A program made the translations under genes and the position numbers. The notes beneath the pieces are model-generated. The model was given only the letters and a program-made list of their open reading frames with translations. It was not told where the DNA came from and did not search any database. 64,000 nucleotides of DNA from Erythrobacteraceae bacterium (lineage in GTDB: Bacteria; Pseudomonadota; Alphaproteobacteria; Sphingomonadales; Sphingomonadaceae). The DNA lies in assembly GCA_027486035.1 (NCBI GenBank), contig JAIXPX010000033.1, positions 1 through 64,000 on the forward strand, written 5' to 3'. Below are positions 1 through 9,482 of this stretch, in pieces (position 1 is the first letter of the stretch; every line of letters begins with the position of its first letter).

Positions 1-3000
1 GTCGAGATGCCGAGCGTGTCCTGCCCGGCCCGCTCGAACACCAGATCGGGGCTGCCGCGCGGGTTGTCGGGCGAGCGCAGGATCTTGCCCACCGCCGATC
101 CGAAGGGCTTCATCACCCGGTCCTGATAATCGCGCACTGCCGCCTTGAAGACCTCGATATCCACCTTGGCATCGGGCAGGCGCGGCATGGTGTCGGGCCA
201 GTGGAAATTCGCGCCCTCGCGGCGGCGGATGGACTCGAGGCTGACGATGCCTTCGATCGCGTCCTCGAGCCCCAGCGATTGCAGGAACTCGCGCTGCCCG
301 TCGGTGGTGGTGGCAATCACCGAGCGCGCGTTGAAACGCCGCGCCGCTTCGATCATTTCGAGCCCGGTCTCATCGAGCAGTTCGGAGGAGCCCGGCCCGT
401 AGAAGATCAGCACCGCCTCGCCGCCGCGAAGCTGGGCGCGCCGGAGCATCTCCTCGGGGGAAGCCGTTCCCGGCTTGCCCATGAAGCTGAAATGATAGCC
501 CGACGAGGCCCCGTAAAAGGCGAGCGTGCCCCCTTCCGCAAGCAGCTGGAACGAGCGCGGGAAGGCCGTCTCCCCCGCGTGGCTGACCACGTAATCGGCA
601 AGCTTGCCGCCATTGAGCGCCTTGTAGGCCTCGACCAGCGGCGCGCCTGCAGCTTCCCACGCCTGCGCCTCGGCCTTGTCTTCGGGCACCACGGAGTAGA
701 GGCTGGCAAAGCGCGGATCCTTGCGGTTGATCGCCCCGACAGCGCCCTGCACCTTGGTGATGAAATCGGCGCGCTCGCCAGACGACACCAGCCCCGTCAC
801 CTGCAAGCCCGTCCGCACCGACGACCGCAGCGCATCCAGCCCCGTCCCCGTCGCCGCACCCTCAACGAACAACGTCCGCCCCGGCGCGATTTGCAAGGTG
901 GTGAACAGGCAGCGCGCGATCGTGCCGAGGTTGAGCACATAGCTCCCCGCCTGCTCCAGCGTCAGATCGGGCGGCACCTTGTGCATCTGCGGGGCCTGCA
1001 CGGTGAGAAACTGCGCATGGCTACCGGTCTCGGTCTCGTAGCCCTGAATGCTGAAGTCAGCATACATCGGGTCATTGCCGACCAGCGGGCTCAGGAGATC
1101 ATTGGTGCCGGAATAGACCGTCACCAAGTCGCCGACCTTGATCCGCCCCTGCGCGCGCGTTTCGGAGCCCAGAGCCGCGACCAGCGCGATGCCGCCCGAT
1201 CCGGTGATCTGGACGTCTTCCTCGTGGCTGTCGAAGGGCGAGACCGGGATTCCGGTCAGAGCCCAGATGTCGTTGAAGTTGACCTCGCTCGTCAGCATGT
1301 AGAGCAGCGCCTCGTTGGGCGCAGGCTCGGGGGTTGTGACGATCAGCTCCTTCTCGTGGCTCGCCGGGGGGCCGAAGCGGGGCTGGCCCGTGTCGGGATC
1401 GCGGGCGATGCCGAAGGCATACTGATAGGGCGGGATCGGGGTCACGCCGGGGAAGAACGGCGCGCCGACCGGCAGGAGGTCGCCCGCTGCCTCAAGGGCT
1501 TGCGCACGCATCTCGTGCTCGGCATCGATCCACACCCCGTCGCGCCGCACCGGGAGCGGGGGCGCAACCTTGTCCATGAATTGCTTGATGCCGGTCTTCC
1601 CGCCCTCGGGATCGACGATGGCCTCGGAGAACAGCCGCGCCTCGCGCGCCGTGCCTTGCGTGATGCCATGTTCGAGCCCGGTGCGCACCGCGTCCAAGGC
1701 CCGCGCGCCCGCGACATCGCGGCCCGCCCAGGCGAGCTGGCGCAGGATGCGCTGGAGGAAGTCGTCTTCCAGAACCGCATCGAGCGACACATCCGCTGCG
1801 CTTTCCCAGCGCGCGGTTGCCGCCTGGCGCTCGGCAAAGGCGAAACCGAGCGCGCTGTCCGGCCCGCGCTTCACAAAGTTGCGCACCGCGGCGTGGGCGG
1901 CCGAAAGCGCATCTTCCGCGCCGTCCACCAATTGATCGACCACGCCGATAGCGGCGGCCTGCTCAGCGGTGATGCTGCGCCCGCCAAGAATCAGGTCGAG
2001 CGCATCGCGCACGCCCTCCGCGCCCCGCCGGTCGAGCAACAGGCGCGGCAGGCGCTGCGTGCCGCCATAGCCGGGGAGCAAGCGCAGCCGGATCTCCGGC
2101 TGGCCGAAGCGCGCCACGGGCTCGGCCACGCGGTAATGGCAGGCGAGCGCGAATTCCATGCCGCCGCCCAGCGCCACGCCCTGCACCGCCGCGACGCAGG
2201 GCTTGCCCATGCTCTCGATGGTGCGGAAAGCGAGGTGCGCATTGTTGGGGAGGACCATGGCCTCCTCGACCGTGTGGATCTCCTCCAGCATCTGGCGGAT
2301 GTCCGCCCCCGCCACGAAGGACGAGGTGCCCTCGCCGGTGAACACCACCGCGACCACCGAATCGTCACGGGCCAGCGTCGAGGTGACCAGCACCAGCTCG
2401 TCGATGGCGCGCTCGTTGAGCGCATTGACCGGCGCGTTGGTGACGGTGACCGTCGCCACCTGCTTGCCCGGCGCGACAGTGTTGTACTGCACGAGGAAAT
2501 AGCGGTGCCGGTCGAACAGCGCCTGCTCGTCCGACAAACGCTGCCTGCGCTGCCATTCGGTGATGACCTTGCGCAATTCGTCAAGCGCCTCGGGGTTGCG
2601 CAGCGTCGTGACGTCGCCGACATCCTCGCCCACCACCAGCGCGCGGACCATGCGGCGCATATACTTGCCCGAGCGCGTCTCGGGGAACTGCGAGACCTCG
2701 ATGAAGTCCGCCGGCACCGCGACCGCGCCTTTCTCGGTGCGCACCAGATCGAACAACCGGCGCTTGTCCTCGTGTGTCAGCTTGCGGCCCGCGACGGGCA
2801 CCACGAAGGCGAGCGGGGTCAGCCCCTTCTCGCGGTGCGGCGCGCCGACCACCAGCACATTGCCGACGGGCGAGTCCGGCGCCAGCGCCTTGTCGCGCAG
2901 CACCGCGCCCTCGATCTCCTCGGTCCCCATGCGGTGGCCCGAGACGTTGATCACGTCGTCCGAGCGGCCGTGGAAAGAGAAGGAGCCGTCCGCGTGCTGG

Positions 3001-5105
3001 ATCGCGAAATCGCCCTGGGTATAGGCCCAGGCGCCCTTCCAGCGCCGCCAGTAGCCTTCCTCCCAGCGCGTCGCATCGCCGCGCCAGGCGGGATCGACGC
3101 GGCCGTCCTCGACCTTGAAGCCGGCGATGTCGCCCCAGATCGTGCGCGCGAGATAGGGATAAGGCGCGGCGATCACGATCTCGCCCTTCTCGCCGATATC
3201 GGCCTTGCGCCACGGCACGCCGCCGTCTTCCGAGCGCGCGAAGGGAGCATGCGCGCCCGTGCCTTCATCGTCCTCGACCCACACATCGCCGACGATCCAC
3301 GGCAGCGGATAGGCGTGGGCATCGGGACGCAGCGGGAAATCCTCGTTGCCGAACATATGCGTCCACGCGATCCCACCGTGCTCGGTCGCCCAGTAGGAGT
3401 TGATGTAGCGGGGGGTGACGTGCTCCATCCCGAAGGCCTGCACGCTGGGGCTGACCGGCTCGGCGCAGAAGGTCGCCACGCGCAGCCCGCTCATGTCGTA
3501 GCGTTCGAGCTCGGCAAGGTTCGCCGGGTCCGACATGATCGCCTTGAGGAAAGTCACGCCCGCCTTGAAAATGCGGACATTGTGTCGCTCGATCATCGAG
3601 GCAAAGCGCCCCGCGTGGGGGAAGACCGGCGAGCCTTCGGAAACGAGCGTGGTCACCCGCGTCATCAGCGGCGCGCAGATGAGGTAGCTCTGCCCGGTGA
3701 TCCAGCCCGGATCGGCGACCACGAACAGCGTGTCCCCGGCGCGCGCGTCGAAGCTCGCCTTCATCGTTTCGGCCACGCCTGCGGCATAGCCGTGGCTGTG
3801 GACGATCCCCTTGGGCTTGCCCGTGCTGCCCGAGGTGTAGATGAAGAACATCGGGTAGTCGGCATCGACCGGCATGGGCTTGGAGGAAGCCCATATCGCG
3901 CGGACGAAATCGCCGTCCGCCAGCGCCATCAGCTCGGCTTCCGACTGGACGGCGAAGCCTGCGGCCCGCGCCTTCTCCAACACCGTGCCGAGCGCCGCCT
4001 CGGTCAGCGCGTGGCTCCAGCGGTCGCGCTCCTCGCGCCAGATCATGTCGGGCTGGTGCGTGTGCCGGCACACGATCACCGCCTCCACGCGCGGCGGCAG
4101 GGTCACGAGGCTCGAGGCGATGGCGATCCGCACACGGGCCGCATCGGCGCTGGTGATCCGCCCCTCGCTCCCGAGATTGATGAGCGCCTTGCCCACGCCG
4201 CGCATCACGTCGGAACGATCGACCGTGATCTCCCCGGCCAGCGCCTCGCGCACCGTCTCGAGGATCGCCGCGTGGCCACCTTCGGGCAGGCCGAGCTCAA
4301 GCCCGCCGAGGATCTCGAGCGCCGTCGTCACCGGTACGAAATTGTCGAGCGCCGGGTCGGTATAGGCGTTCTTGAACGCGGCGACCTGGGCGTTCCTGTA
4401 GGAACCGTCCGAGGTAACGATCACCCGCGCGCCGGTGTCGGCGATGCGGTCCGAGAGGGTCTTGTCGGAGAACCCGCCGAACACCGCCGTATAGACCACG
4501 CCCATGCGCTTGGCCGCCTCGGTCCAGTAGATCTGCGGCACGATGCTCGGCATGTTGAGCGCCATCCGGTCGCCCGCTTTCAGGCCCAGCGCTTCCAGCG
4601 CCACCGCGCACTTCGCCACTTCCAGCAGCAAGCGCTTGCGGCTGATCGTGAAGCAATCGATCGGCGCGCCCTTGCCGCCGCCCGCGCTCATGTCCCAGCG
4701 GTCGCCCTCGAAGATCAGCGCCGCTTCGGCCCCGTGCCCGGCGAGCACATGGCGATCGAGTTCGGAGAAGGCGGCATTGGTCCGGCCGCCGACAAACCAG
4801 CGCCAGTGCGGCGGGTTGGAACCGTCAAACCCGGTGTGCCACGGTGAAAAATCCTCTGGCAATTCAAGGAGCAAAGGCTCGGCCGAGACCGCGTCCCAAC
4901 CCTGCCAGCGCCCGTCCTCCTGCCGCGCGAGCCACGCGCCAGCGGGCCCTGCATCAGCCACGAACCAGTGCATGTTGCGCGCGGCAATCGCCCCGTGGAA
5001 GGCGCCGGGATCGGCAAGGGCCGCAGCGCGCATCGCGTCCCACTGGGCGCGGCTGCGCAGGCTGTTGGACCGGGCGGCAATCGGGCTTGCCGGCAGAGTG
5101 CTCAC
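1..5105 (-). CDS. pcs: propionyl-CoA synthase, trifunctional (partial, 3' end outside window)
   Basis: Converts 3-hydroxypropionate to propionyl-CoA by CoA ligation, dehydration to acryloyl-CoA and NADPH reduction within one polypeptide. The ORF track misses it because the stop is off the window. The minus frame was checked at several points and reads through for 1701 codons from a GTG at 5105. Domain 1 is an acetyl-CoA-synthetase-like ligase, with the ATP loop YTSGSTGKPKG near residues 422-432 and the acylation lysine K814 in RSGKYMRR. Domain 2 is an enoyl-CoA hydratase (SFVAGADIRQM near 925, GGGMEFALA near 980). Domain 3 is an MDR-type enoyl-CoA reductase resembling crotonyl-CoA reductases (EVNFNDIWALTG near 1273, GAATGTG near 1415). 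Known Pcs proteins are about 1,820 residues, so roughly 120 are missing. The GTG has no strong Shine-Dalgarno, so the start is approximate. The order of the three domains makes the call firm. Confidence 0.93.
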   Translation of the reverse strand, partial: MSTLPASPIAARSNSLRSRAQWDAMRAAALADPGAFHGAIAARNMHWFVADAGPAGAWLARQEDGRWQGWDAVSAEPLLLELPEDFSPWHTGFDGSNPPHWRWFVGGRTNAAFSELDRHVLAGHGAEAALIFEGDRWDMSAGGGKGAPIDCFTISRKRLLLEVAKCAVALEALGLKAGDRMALNMPSIVPQIYWTEAAKRMGVVYTAVFGGFSDKTLSDRIADTGARVIVTSDGSYRNAQVAAFKNAYTDPALDNFVPVTTALEILGGLELGLPEGGHAAILETVREALAGEITVDRSDVMRGVGKALINLGSEGRITSADAARVRIAIASSLVTLPPRVEAVIVCRHTHQPDMIWREERDRWSHALTEAALGTVLEKARAAGFAVQSEAELMALADGDFVRAIWASSKPMPVDADYPMFFIYTSGSTGKPKGIVHSHGYAAGVAETMKASFDARAGDTLFVVADPGWITGQSYLICAPLMTRVTTLVSEGSPVFPHAGRFASMIERHNVRIFKAGVTFLKAIMSDPANLAELERYDMSGLRVATFCAEPVSPSVQAFGMEHVTPRYINSYWATEHGGIAWTHMFGNEDFPLRPDAHAYPLPWIVGDVWVEDDEGTGAHAPFARSEDGGVPWRKADIGEKGEIVIAAPYPYLARTIWGDIAGFKVEDGRVDPAWRGDATRWEEGYWRRWKGAWAYTQGDFAIQHADGSFSFHGRSDDVINVSGHRMGTEEIEGAVLRDKALAPDSPVGNVLVVGAPHREKGLTPLAFVVPVAGRKLTHEDKRRLFDLVRTEKGAVAVPADFIEVSQFPETRSGKYMRRMVRALVVGEDVGDVTTLRNPEALDELRKVITEWQRRQRLSDEQALFDRHRYFLVQYNTVAPGKQVATVTVTNAPVNALNERAIDELVLVTSTLARDDSVVAVVFTGEGTSSFVAGADIRQMLEEIHTVEEAMVLPNNAHLAFRTIESMGKPCVAAVQGVALGGGMEFALACHYRVAEPVARFGQPEIRLRLLPGYGGTQRLPRLLLDRRGAEGVRDALDLILGGRSITAEQAAAIGVVDQLVDGAEDALSAAHAAVRNFVKRGPDSALGFAFAERQAATARWESAADVSLDAVLEDDFLQRILRQLAWAGRDVAGARALDAVRTGLEHGITQGTAREARLFSEAIVDPEGGKTGIKQFMDKVAPPLPVRRDGVWIDAEHEMRAQALEAAGDLLPVGAPFFPGVTPIPPYQYAFGIARDPDTGQPRFGPPASHEKELIVTTPEPAPNEALLYMLTSEVNFNDIWALTGIPVSPFDSHEEDVQITGSGGIALVAALGSETRAQGRIKVGDLVTVYSGTNDLLSPLVGNDPMYADFSIQGYETETGSHAQFLTVQAPQMHKVPPDLTLEQAGSYVLNLGTIARCLFTTLQIAPGRTLFVEGAATGTGLDALRSSVRTGLQVTGLVSSGERADFITKVQGAVGAINRKDPRFASLYSVVPEDKAEAQAWEAAGAPLVEAYKALNGGKLADYVVSHAGETAFPRSFQLLAEGGTLAFYGASSGYHFSFMGKPGTASPEEMLRRAQLRGGEAVLIFYGPGSSELLDETGLEMIEAARRFNARSVIATTTDGQREFLQSLGLEDAIEGIVSLESIRRREGANFHWPDTMPRLPDAKVDIEVFKAAVRDYQDRVMKPFGSAVGKILRSPDNPRGSPDLVFERAGQDTLGIS

Positions 5106-5333
5106 AGGAATGACGCTATCCCCCGTTGAGAGCAAAACTCGCAAGGGCGCGATCCCGAACGCCTGGGCGGTGTTGCATTAAAATTGCACGAAGCGAAACG
5201 CCTCGGCAAGAAAATGCCAAAGCATTGCTTGGATCGATAACGCCGCTGTGCCCCAAGGGTTCCAACACGAAGCCCGCGCGCCAGCGCTTCGGCCTGCGCC
5301 GCACACGGCGCGGCGCATTGGCGGGCCCGGCCA

Positions 5334-5349
5334 TGTTTCATGTGAAACA
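5334..5349. other. parS-like centromere site 1
   Basis: TGTTTCATGTGAAACA matches the chromosomal ParB-binding consensus TGTTNCACGTGAAACA at 15 of 16 positions; the only change is C to T in the central CACGTG. It lies in the roughly 350-bp gap between pcs and queF. Apart from this site and the repeat cluster just after it, I see no gene in that gap. A second near-match lies at 51692. No parA or parB is in the window. Confidence 0.6.
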
Positions 5350-5370
5350 TCGCCGGGCCGCCGATCTACA

Positions 5371-5412
5371 GGGGGTCTAGAGGAGGCTGGAGGGGGTCTG
5401 GCGGGGGTCTGG
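5371..5412 (+). repeat. GGGGGTCTRG decamer repeats beside parS-like site 1
   Basis: There are three copies: GGGGGTCTAG at 5371-5380, and GGGGGTCTGG at 5392-5401 and 5403-5412. They start 21 bases after the parS-like palindrome. The same decamer, inverted, sits beside the parS-like site at 51692. The function is unknown. Confidence 0.6.
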
Positions 5413-5456
5413 ACCGCGCTGGCGCTACGCCAGACCGCGCAGCCGCCCCCCTCAAC

Positions 5457-5927
5457 TCACCCGCGTCCGCGATAGGACGGCACGCCCTGGTCGGGCAGCC
5501 ACAGATCGGCTGGCGGCGCGCCCGATTGCCAGAACACGTCGATCGGGATGCCGCCACGCGGATACCAGTAACCGCCGATCCGCAGCCATTGCGGGCGCAT
5601 CTCCTCGAACAGGCGCACCCCGATGCCCACCGTCACATCCTCGTGGAAACCATTGTGGTTGCGGAACGAGCCGAGAAACAGCTTGAGGCTTTTGCTCTCG
5701 ACGATGGTCTCGCCCGGCACATAGTCGATCACCAGATGCGCGAAATCGGGCTGGCTGGTCACCGGGCACAGCGAGGTGAACTCGGGGCTCACGAAGCGCA
5801 CCAGATAGGTAAGGCCGGGCCGCGGATTGGGCACGTAGTCGAGCACCGCTTCCTCCGGAGAGGCCGGGAGCGGCGTGTCCTTCCCGAGGAACTGCGGGGC
5901 GGGCTTGTGCGGGGGTGTGCTTTCCAT
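5457..5927 (-). CDS. queF: NADPH-dependent 7-cyano-7-deazaguanine reductase
   Basis: Reduces the nitrile of preQ0 to the amine of preQ1 in the queuosine tRNA-modification pathway; cytosolic. At 156 residues it is the short unimodular type. The nucleophile is C54 in SLCPVTSQ and the proton donor is D61 in QPDFAH, almost the same numbering as Bacillus QueF (C55, D62). The family motif [20 protein letters not shown] follows. The ORF track starts 14 codons earlier at 5969. I prefer the internal ATG at 5927 (MESTPPHKP) because the extra residues are Arg/Gly-rich and outside the fold. It appears monocistronic, with the other queuosine genes elsewhere. Confidence 0.93.
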   Translation of the reverse strand: MESTPPHKPAPQFLGKDTPLPASPEEAVLDYVPNPRPGLTYLVRFVSPEFTSLCPVTSQPDFAHLVIDYVPGETIVESKSLKLFLGSFRNHNGFHEDVTVGIGVRLFEEMRPQWLRIGGYWYPRGGIPIDVFWQSGAPPADLWLPDQGVPSYRGRG

Positions 5928-6300
5928 GCCGCGCTGTTGCCCCGATCCGCCGCGCCGCGCAAGCCGCAAGCTGGACGCGCGAGGGCCATGCGCCTTATGG
6001 CGTCAGCGCCGGTTCACCGCCGCTCGGGCAAGGATCCCGGCCCCGCACCACCGCCCGCCACCAACACGCCGCTGATCACACCGGGCGCGAGCGGCGATAC
6101 ACCGGCGGGCGTGCCGGTGCCTCCTGCCACACCGCCTTCTTCGCTGCCGTCGGCCCTGCCAGCGGTGCTCCCGCCCGGCGGCATGGCCGGCCTCGTCGCG
6201 CAGGCGATCACCCTTCCGCTACGGGCAGCGGCGGCCGCCTGAACCGGGCCCTTTGCCGCAGGCTTTGCAGCCGGGCGCGCAGGGCGCTAGGATGGCGGGC
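5928..6300. other. gap without a confident gene
   Basis: This stretch of about 370 bases separates queF (-) from sseA (+). A plus-strand frame from ATG 5988 to TGA 6242 would encode an 84-residue Pro/Ala/Thr-rich peptide with no recognisable domain, signal peptide or Shine-Dalgarno. Its third codon positions are GC-rich but no more so than shadow frames here. It should also contain the sseA promoter, which I could not pick out. Confidence 0.4.
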
Positions 6301-7158
6301 ATGACCCTGCTGCCCGCCCCGCTCGTGAGCACCCAATGGCTTGCCGCGCATTGCGATGCGCCCGGCCTCGTGGTGCTCGATGCCTCCTATCACCTGCCCG
6401 CGGCGAACCGCGACGCTGCCGCCGATTTCGCCGCCGCGCATATCCCCGGCGCGCGCTTCCTCGACCTCAAGACCCTGTTCGATCCCGCCTCGCCGGTGCC
6501 CTATGCCTTCCCGACGCCCGAGCAACTCGCCGCGCGGCTGGCGGGCCTCAGCGTTGCGCCGGATGCGGCGATCGTGATCTATGACGACAGCGCGATCCGC
6601 AGTGCGGCGCGGGCGTGGTTCGTCCTCACGGCAAGCGGCTGGAGTGACGTCGCGATCCTCGACGGCGGGCTGGCCAAGTGGCGCAGCGAGGGCCGTGCGC
6701 TGGAAAGCGGCACCTGCGACATCGCGCCCGCCGAACCTGCCAGCCTCGCCGCGCCCTCGCGGCTGCGCAGCAAGGCCGAGATGCTCGCCAACCTCGACAG
6801 CCGGGCCGAACAGGTGCTCGACGCGCGCGGAGCCGACCGGGTCTATGGCCGCGGCCTCGATCCGGTGCACGGCATGCCCAACGGGCGCATCCCCGGCAGT
6901 TGCAACCTCCCCTTCGGCGCGCTGTTCAACGATGATAGCACGTGGACGTCGCCAGATGCCATCAGGGGCGCTTTCACCGCCGCCGGGATCGACCTCGACG
7001 CGCCCGTCACCACCACTTGCGGCAGCGGCGTGACCGCGAGCGTGCTGCTGTTCGCCATGCACCTCCTCGGCAAGCACGACACCGCGCTTTATGACGGAAG
7101 CTGGAGCGAGTGGGGCGCCGATCCCGCGACCCCGAAGGCCCAGGGGCCTGAGGCATGA
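6301..7158 (+). CDS. sseA: 3-mercaptopyruvate sulfurtransferase, two-domain rhodanese
   Basis: Transfers sulfane sulfur from 3-mercaptopyruvate to thiol or cyanide acceptors; probably cytosolic, since no signal peptide is seen. Two rhodanese domains are present. The N-terminal one (about 10-135) has lost its cysteine. The C-terminal one (about 165-280) carries C240 in CGSGVTAS, the loop typical of mercaptopyruvate sulfurtransferases rather than thiosulfate sulfurtransferases. The track starts at 6253, but MTLLPAPLVS at 6301 begins where the family begins. The stop overlaps the metC start by four bases (ATGA), so the two are probably co-transcribed and co-translated, which fits cysteine and homocysteine metabolism. 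Confidence 0.9.
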   Translation: MTLLPAPLVSTQWLAAHCDAPGLVVLDASYHLPAANRDAAADFAAAHIPGARFLDLKTLFDPASPVPYAFPTPEQLAARLAGLSVAPDAAIVIYDDSAIRSAARAWFVLTASGWSDVAILDGGLAKWRSEGRALESGTCDIAPAEPASLAAPSRLRSKAEMLANLDSRAEQVLDARGADRVYGRGLDPVHGMPNGRIPGSCNLPFGALFNDDSTWTSPDAIRGAFTAAGIDLDAPVTTTCGSGVTASVLLFAMHLLGKHDTALYDGSWSEWGADPATPKAQGPEA

Positions 7159-8348
7159 GCGGCGGCGGCGATGGCAGGCATCTGAAGCCCGCCACCCGCC
7201 TCGTCCAGGGCGGGCGGCGCAAGGAATGGACCGGGCCGGTCGTCAATCCGCCCGTCTGGCGCGCCTCGACCCATCTCTATGAAACCGATGCCGAGCGGCA
7301 GGCGGCGGGCCACAGCAATGCCGACGGGCAGTTCTTCTACGGCAGGCGCGGCGCCCCGACCCAGTGGGCGCTGGCCGAGGCGCTGACCGCGATCGAACCG
7401 GGCGCGCATGGCACGGTGCTCTACCCGAGCGGGGTCGCGGCGATTGCCGGGATCATGCTTGCAGTACTCAAGCCGGGCGACCGGCTCCTGATGAGCGACA
7501 ATGCCTATGACCCGACCCGCAGCATGGCGACGGGGCTGCTGGCGCGGCTGGGGGTGACCACCAGCTTCTTCGACCCGCGCGACCCGGACGCCTTCCGCGC
7601 GCTCCTTGCCGATGGGGGCGTGAAGGCGGTGTGGCTGGAGAGCCCGGGCAGCCTGACCTTCGAGATGACCGATGTGCCGTTGCTCGCGCGTCTCGCCCGC
7701 GAGCATGGCGCGGTCTCGATCTGTGACAACACCTGGGCCAGCCCGCTCGGCTTTGCCGCACTGGAACAGGGCTGCGACATCGTGATGATGAGCCTGTCGA
7801 AGCATGTCGGCGGCCATTCCGACCTGATGATGGGCTCGGCCAGCGCGGGCCAGCGCTGGTACACGGCGCTGCGGAGCGTGTCGCAGGAGCTGGGGCAGGT
7901 CGTCTCGCCCGATGATGCGGCGCTGGCGGCGCGGGGGCTGAGGACGATGGGCGTGCGGCTCGCGGCGCAGACGGCGGCGGCGCTGAAGGTGGCCGGGTGG
8001 CTCGAGGTTCAGCCGCAGGTGGCGGAGGTGTTCTGCCCGATGCTGCCCTCGCATGGCGGCCACGCGATCTGGCGGCGCGATTTCACCGGCGGCTGCGGAT
8101 TGTTCTCCTTCGTGCTGGCGAGCGATGATCCGGCCGCCTCGGCCCGGGTTGCCGATGCGCTGGCGCTGTTCGGCATCGGCTATTCGTGGGGCGGGTACGA
8201 GAGCCTCGCCCTGCCGATCACGCCGCATACCTACCGCGAGGCCATGGCCTGCCCCTGCGCCGGACGGCCGGCGCTGCGGCTGTCGATCGGGCTGGAAGAC
8301 CCGGACGATCTGATCGCCGATCTGGCCGGGGCACTGAAGCTGGTCTGA
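7155..8348 (+). CDS. metC: cystathionine beta-lyase
   Basis: PLP-dependent lyase of the Cys/Met metabolism family, 397 residues, the usual length. It cleaves cystathionine to homocysteine, pyruvate and ammonia. K216 in SLSKHVGGHSD is the predicted Schiff-base lysine, and D191 in CDNTWASP should bind the pyridine nitrogen. The VNPPVWRAS and FFYGRRGAPT motifs near the N-terminus are typical of the MetC branch. It overlaps sseA by four bases and ends 78 bases before cobA. A different gamma/beta specificity within the family cannot be excluded from sequence. Confidence 0.88.
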   Translation: MSGGGDGRHLKPATRLVQGGRRKEWTGPVVNPPVWRASTHLYETDAERQAAGHSNADGQFFYGRRGAPTQWALAEALTAIEPGAHGTVLYPSGVAAIAGIMLAVLKPGDRLLMSDNAYDPTRSMATGLLARLGVTTSFFDPRDPDAFRALLADGGVKAVWLESPGSLTFEMTDVPLLARLAREHGAVSICDNTWASPLGFAALEQGCDIVMMSLSKHVGGHSDLMMGSASAGQRWYTALRSVSQELGQVVSPDDAALAARGLRTMGVRLAAQTAAALKVAGWLEVQPQVAEVFCPMLPSHGGHAIWRRDFTGGCGLFSFVLASDDPAASARVADALALFGIGYSWGGYESLALPITPHTYREAMACPCAGRPALRLSIGLEDPDDLIADLAGALKLV

Positions 8349-8426
8349 CGCGGCAATAGCTGCGCTTCGCGCCGGGCAATCCATTCTCGCTGGCGGGAGC
8401 GGCGCGGCTGGCCCATCTGCCCCCCC

Positions 8427-9185
8427 ATGCAGAACAGCGGCACCATATTTCTCGTCGGCGCGGGGCCGGGTCCGGTGGACCTCCTCACGCTGCGCGCCGC
8501 GCGCCTGATTTCCGAGGCGCGGGTGATCGTCCATGACGGGCTGATCGGCCCGGACATTCTCGGCCTGGCGCGGCCCGATGCGCGGCTGATTTCGGTCGCA
8601 AAACAGCGCGCCCGCCACACCATGCCGCAGGAAGACATCAACGCCCTGCTGGTGCGCGAGGCGCTCGCCGGTCACGATGTCGTGCGCCTGAAGGGCGGCG
8701 ATCCCTTCATCTTCGGGCGTGGCGGCGAGGAAGCCGAGGCTGCCCGCGCCGCTGGCATCCCTGTCGAGGTCGTCCCGGGCATCAGCGCCGCCAACGGCGC
8801 GGCCGCTGCCTCGCACATCGCCCTCACCCATCGCGAGGCGTCGAGCATCGTCAGCTTCGTGGCCGGCCAGTGCAAGGGCCTTGCCGAGCAGGACTGGTCG
8901 GGCCTTGCCGGCAAGGGGCGCACGCTGGTGATCTACATGGGCGTCTCGACCGCCGCGCAGATCGCCGAGAAGCTGATGGCGGACGGCCTCGCCCCCGGAA
9001 TGCCGGTCGCAGTGATCGAGAGGGCCGCGCGCCCCGAGATGCGGGTGCTGCGCGGGCTGCTCGCGGGCCTGCCGGAGATGGTCGAGGCGCACGCGGTCAA
9101 AAGCCCGGCGCTGATCATCATCGGCGAGGTGACGGCGCGCGAAGACCTGGCGCTCGCGGCGCTTGCGACGGAGGCGGCGCGATGA
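8427..9185 (+). CDS. cobA: uroporphyrinogen-III C-methyltransferase
   Basis: SAM-dependent methylation of uroporphyrinogen III to precorrin-2, the branch-point step to siroheme and cobalamin. At 252 residues it is the stand-alone SUMT domain without the CysG N-terminal dehydrogenase/ferrochelatase. Motifs in order: FLVGAGPGPVDLLTLRA at the N-terminus, RLKGGDPFIFGRGGEE near 88, VVPGISAANGAAA near 115, and LTHREASS where many homologues have LTHRD. It overlaps the next gene (TGA inside ATGA) and is followed by cysI, so here it most likely serves siroheme for sulfite reductase. The later siroheme enzymes are not in the window. Confidence 0.92.
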   Translation: MQNSGTIFLVGAGPGPVDLLTLRAARLISEARVIVHDGLIGPDILGLARPDARLISVAKQRARHTMPQEDINALLVREALAGHDVVRLKGGDPFIFGRGGEEAEAARAAGIPVEVVPGISAANGAAAASHIALTHREASSIVSFVAGQCKGLAEQDWSGLAGKGRTLVIYMGVSTAAQIAEKLMADGLAPGMPVAVIERAARPEMRVLRGLLAGLPEMVEAHAVKSPALIIIGEVTAREDLALAALATEAAR

Positions 9186-9481
9186 AGATCCTCACCGGCA
9201 ACGACCTGCGCAGCGGCGCGGTGACGTGGTGGAACGGCACCGGCTGGTCGCTGTTCGTCGACGATGCCGTGGACGTGGGCGAGGAGGCCGAGGAAATCCT
9301 CGCCCGCGAGGAAGCCGCGCGCCGCGTCAACGCGCCCTATGCTTGTCAAGCGACCATCGACGCCGCCGGCCACGTCCGGCCCGCGCATATCAAGGACCGG
9401 GTGCGCGCGCTCGGCCCGACCGTCCGGCGCGACCTTGCCGTGCCGACGGCGCAGAAAACCGGCTGGGACTGGGTGATCTGA
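9182..9481 (+). CDS. DUF2849 domain protein of the sulfite-reduction operon
   Basis: A 99-residue acidic protein without signal peptide or membrane segment. The N-terminal motif KILTGNDLRSGAVTWW and the central EEILAREEAARRVNAPY are characteristic of the DUF2849 family. That family is commonly found between the SUMT gene and cysI in alphaproteobacteria. Its molecular function is not established; a helper role for siroheme supply or CysI assembly is an inference from position. The start overlaps the cobA stop by four bases, and cysI begins one base after its stop, so the three genes are tightly linked. Confidence 0.85.
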   Translation: MKILTGNDLRSGAVTWWNGTGWSLFVDDAVDVGEEAEEILAREEAARRVNAPYACQATIDAAGHVRPAHIKDRVRALGPTVRRDLAVPTAQKTGWDWVI

Positions 9482-9482
9482 C

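Noticed and set aside
201-4847. 1548-codon plus-strand ORF, the longest in the track
   Set aside because: It is the codon-aligned antisense of propionyl-CoA synthase. High GC removes stops from this frame. Its composition (His/Arg/Asp-rich) has no domain.
5988-6242. 84-residue Pro/Ala-rich plus-strand frame
   Set aside because: There is no Shine-Dalgarno, domain or signal peptide, and composition is typical of random GC-rich frames. I record it only as a gap note.
7089-9092. 667-codon minus-strand ORF across metC and cobA
   Set aside because: It runs antisense to two well-supported enzymes and is Arg/His-rich without motifs.
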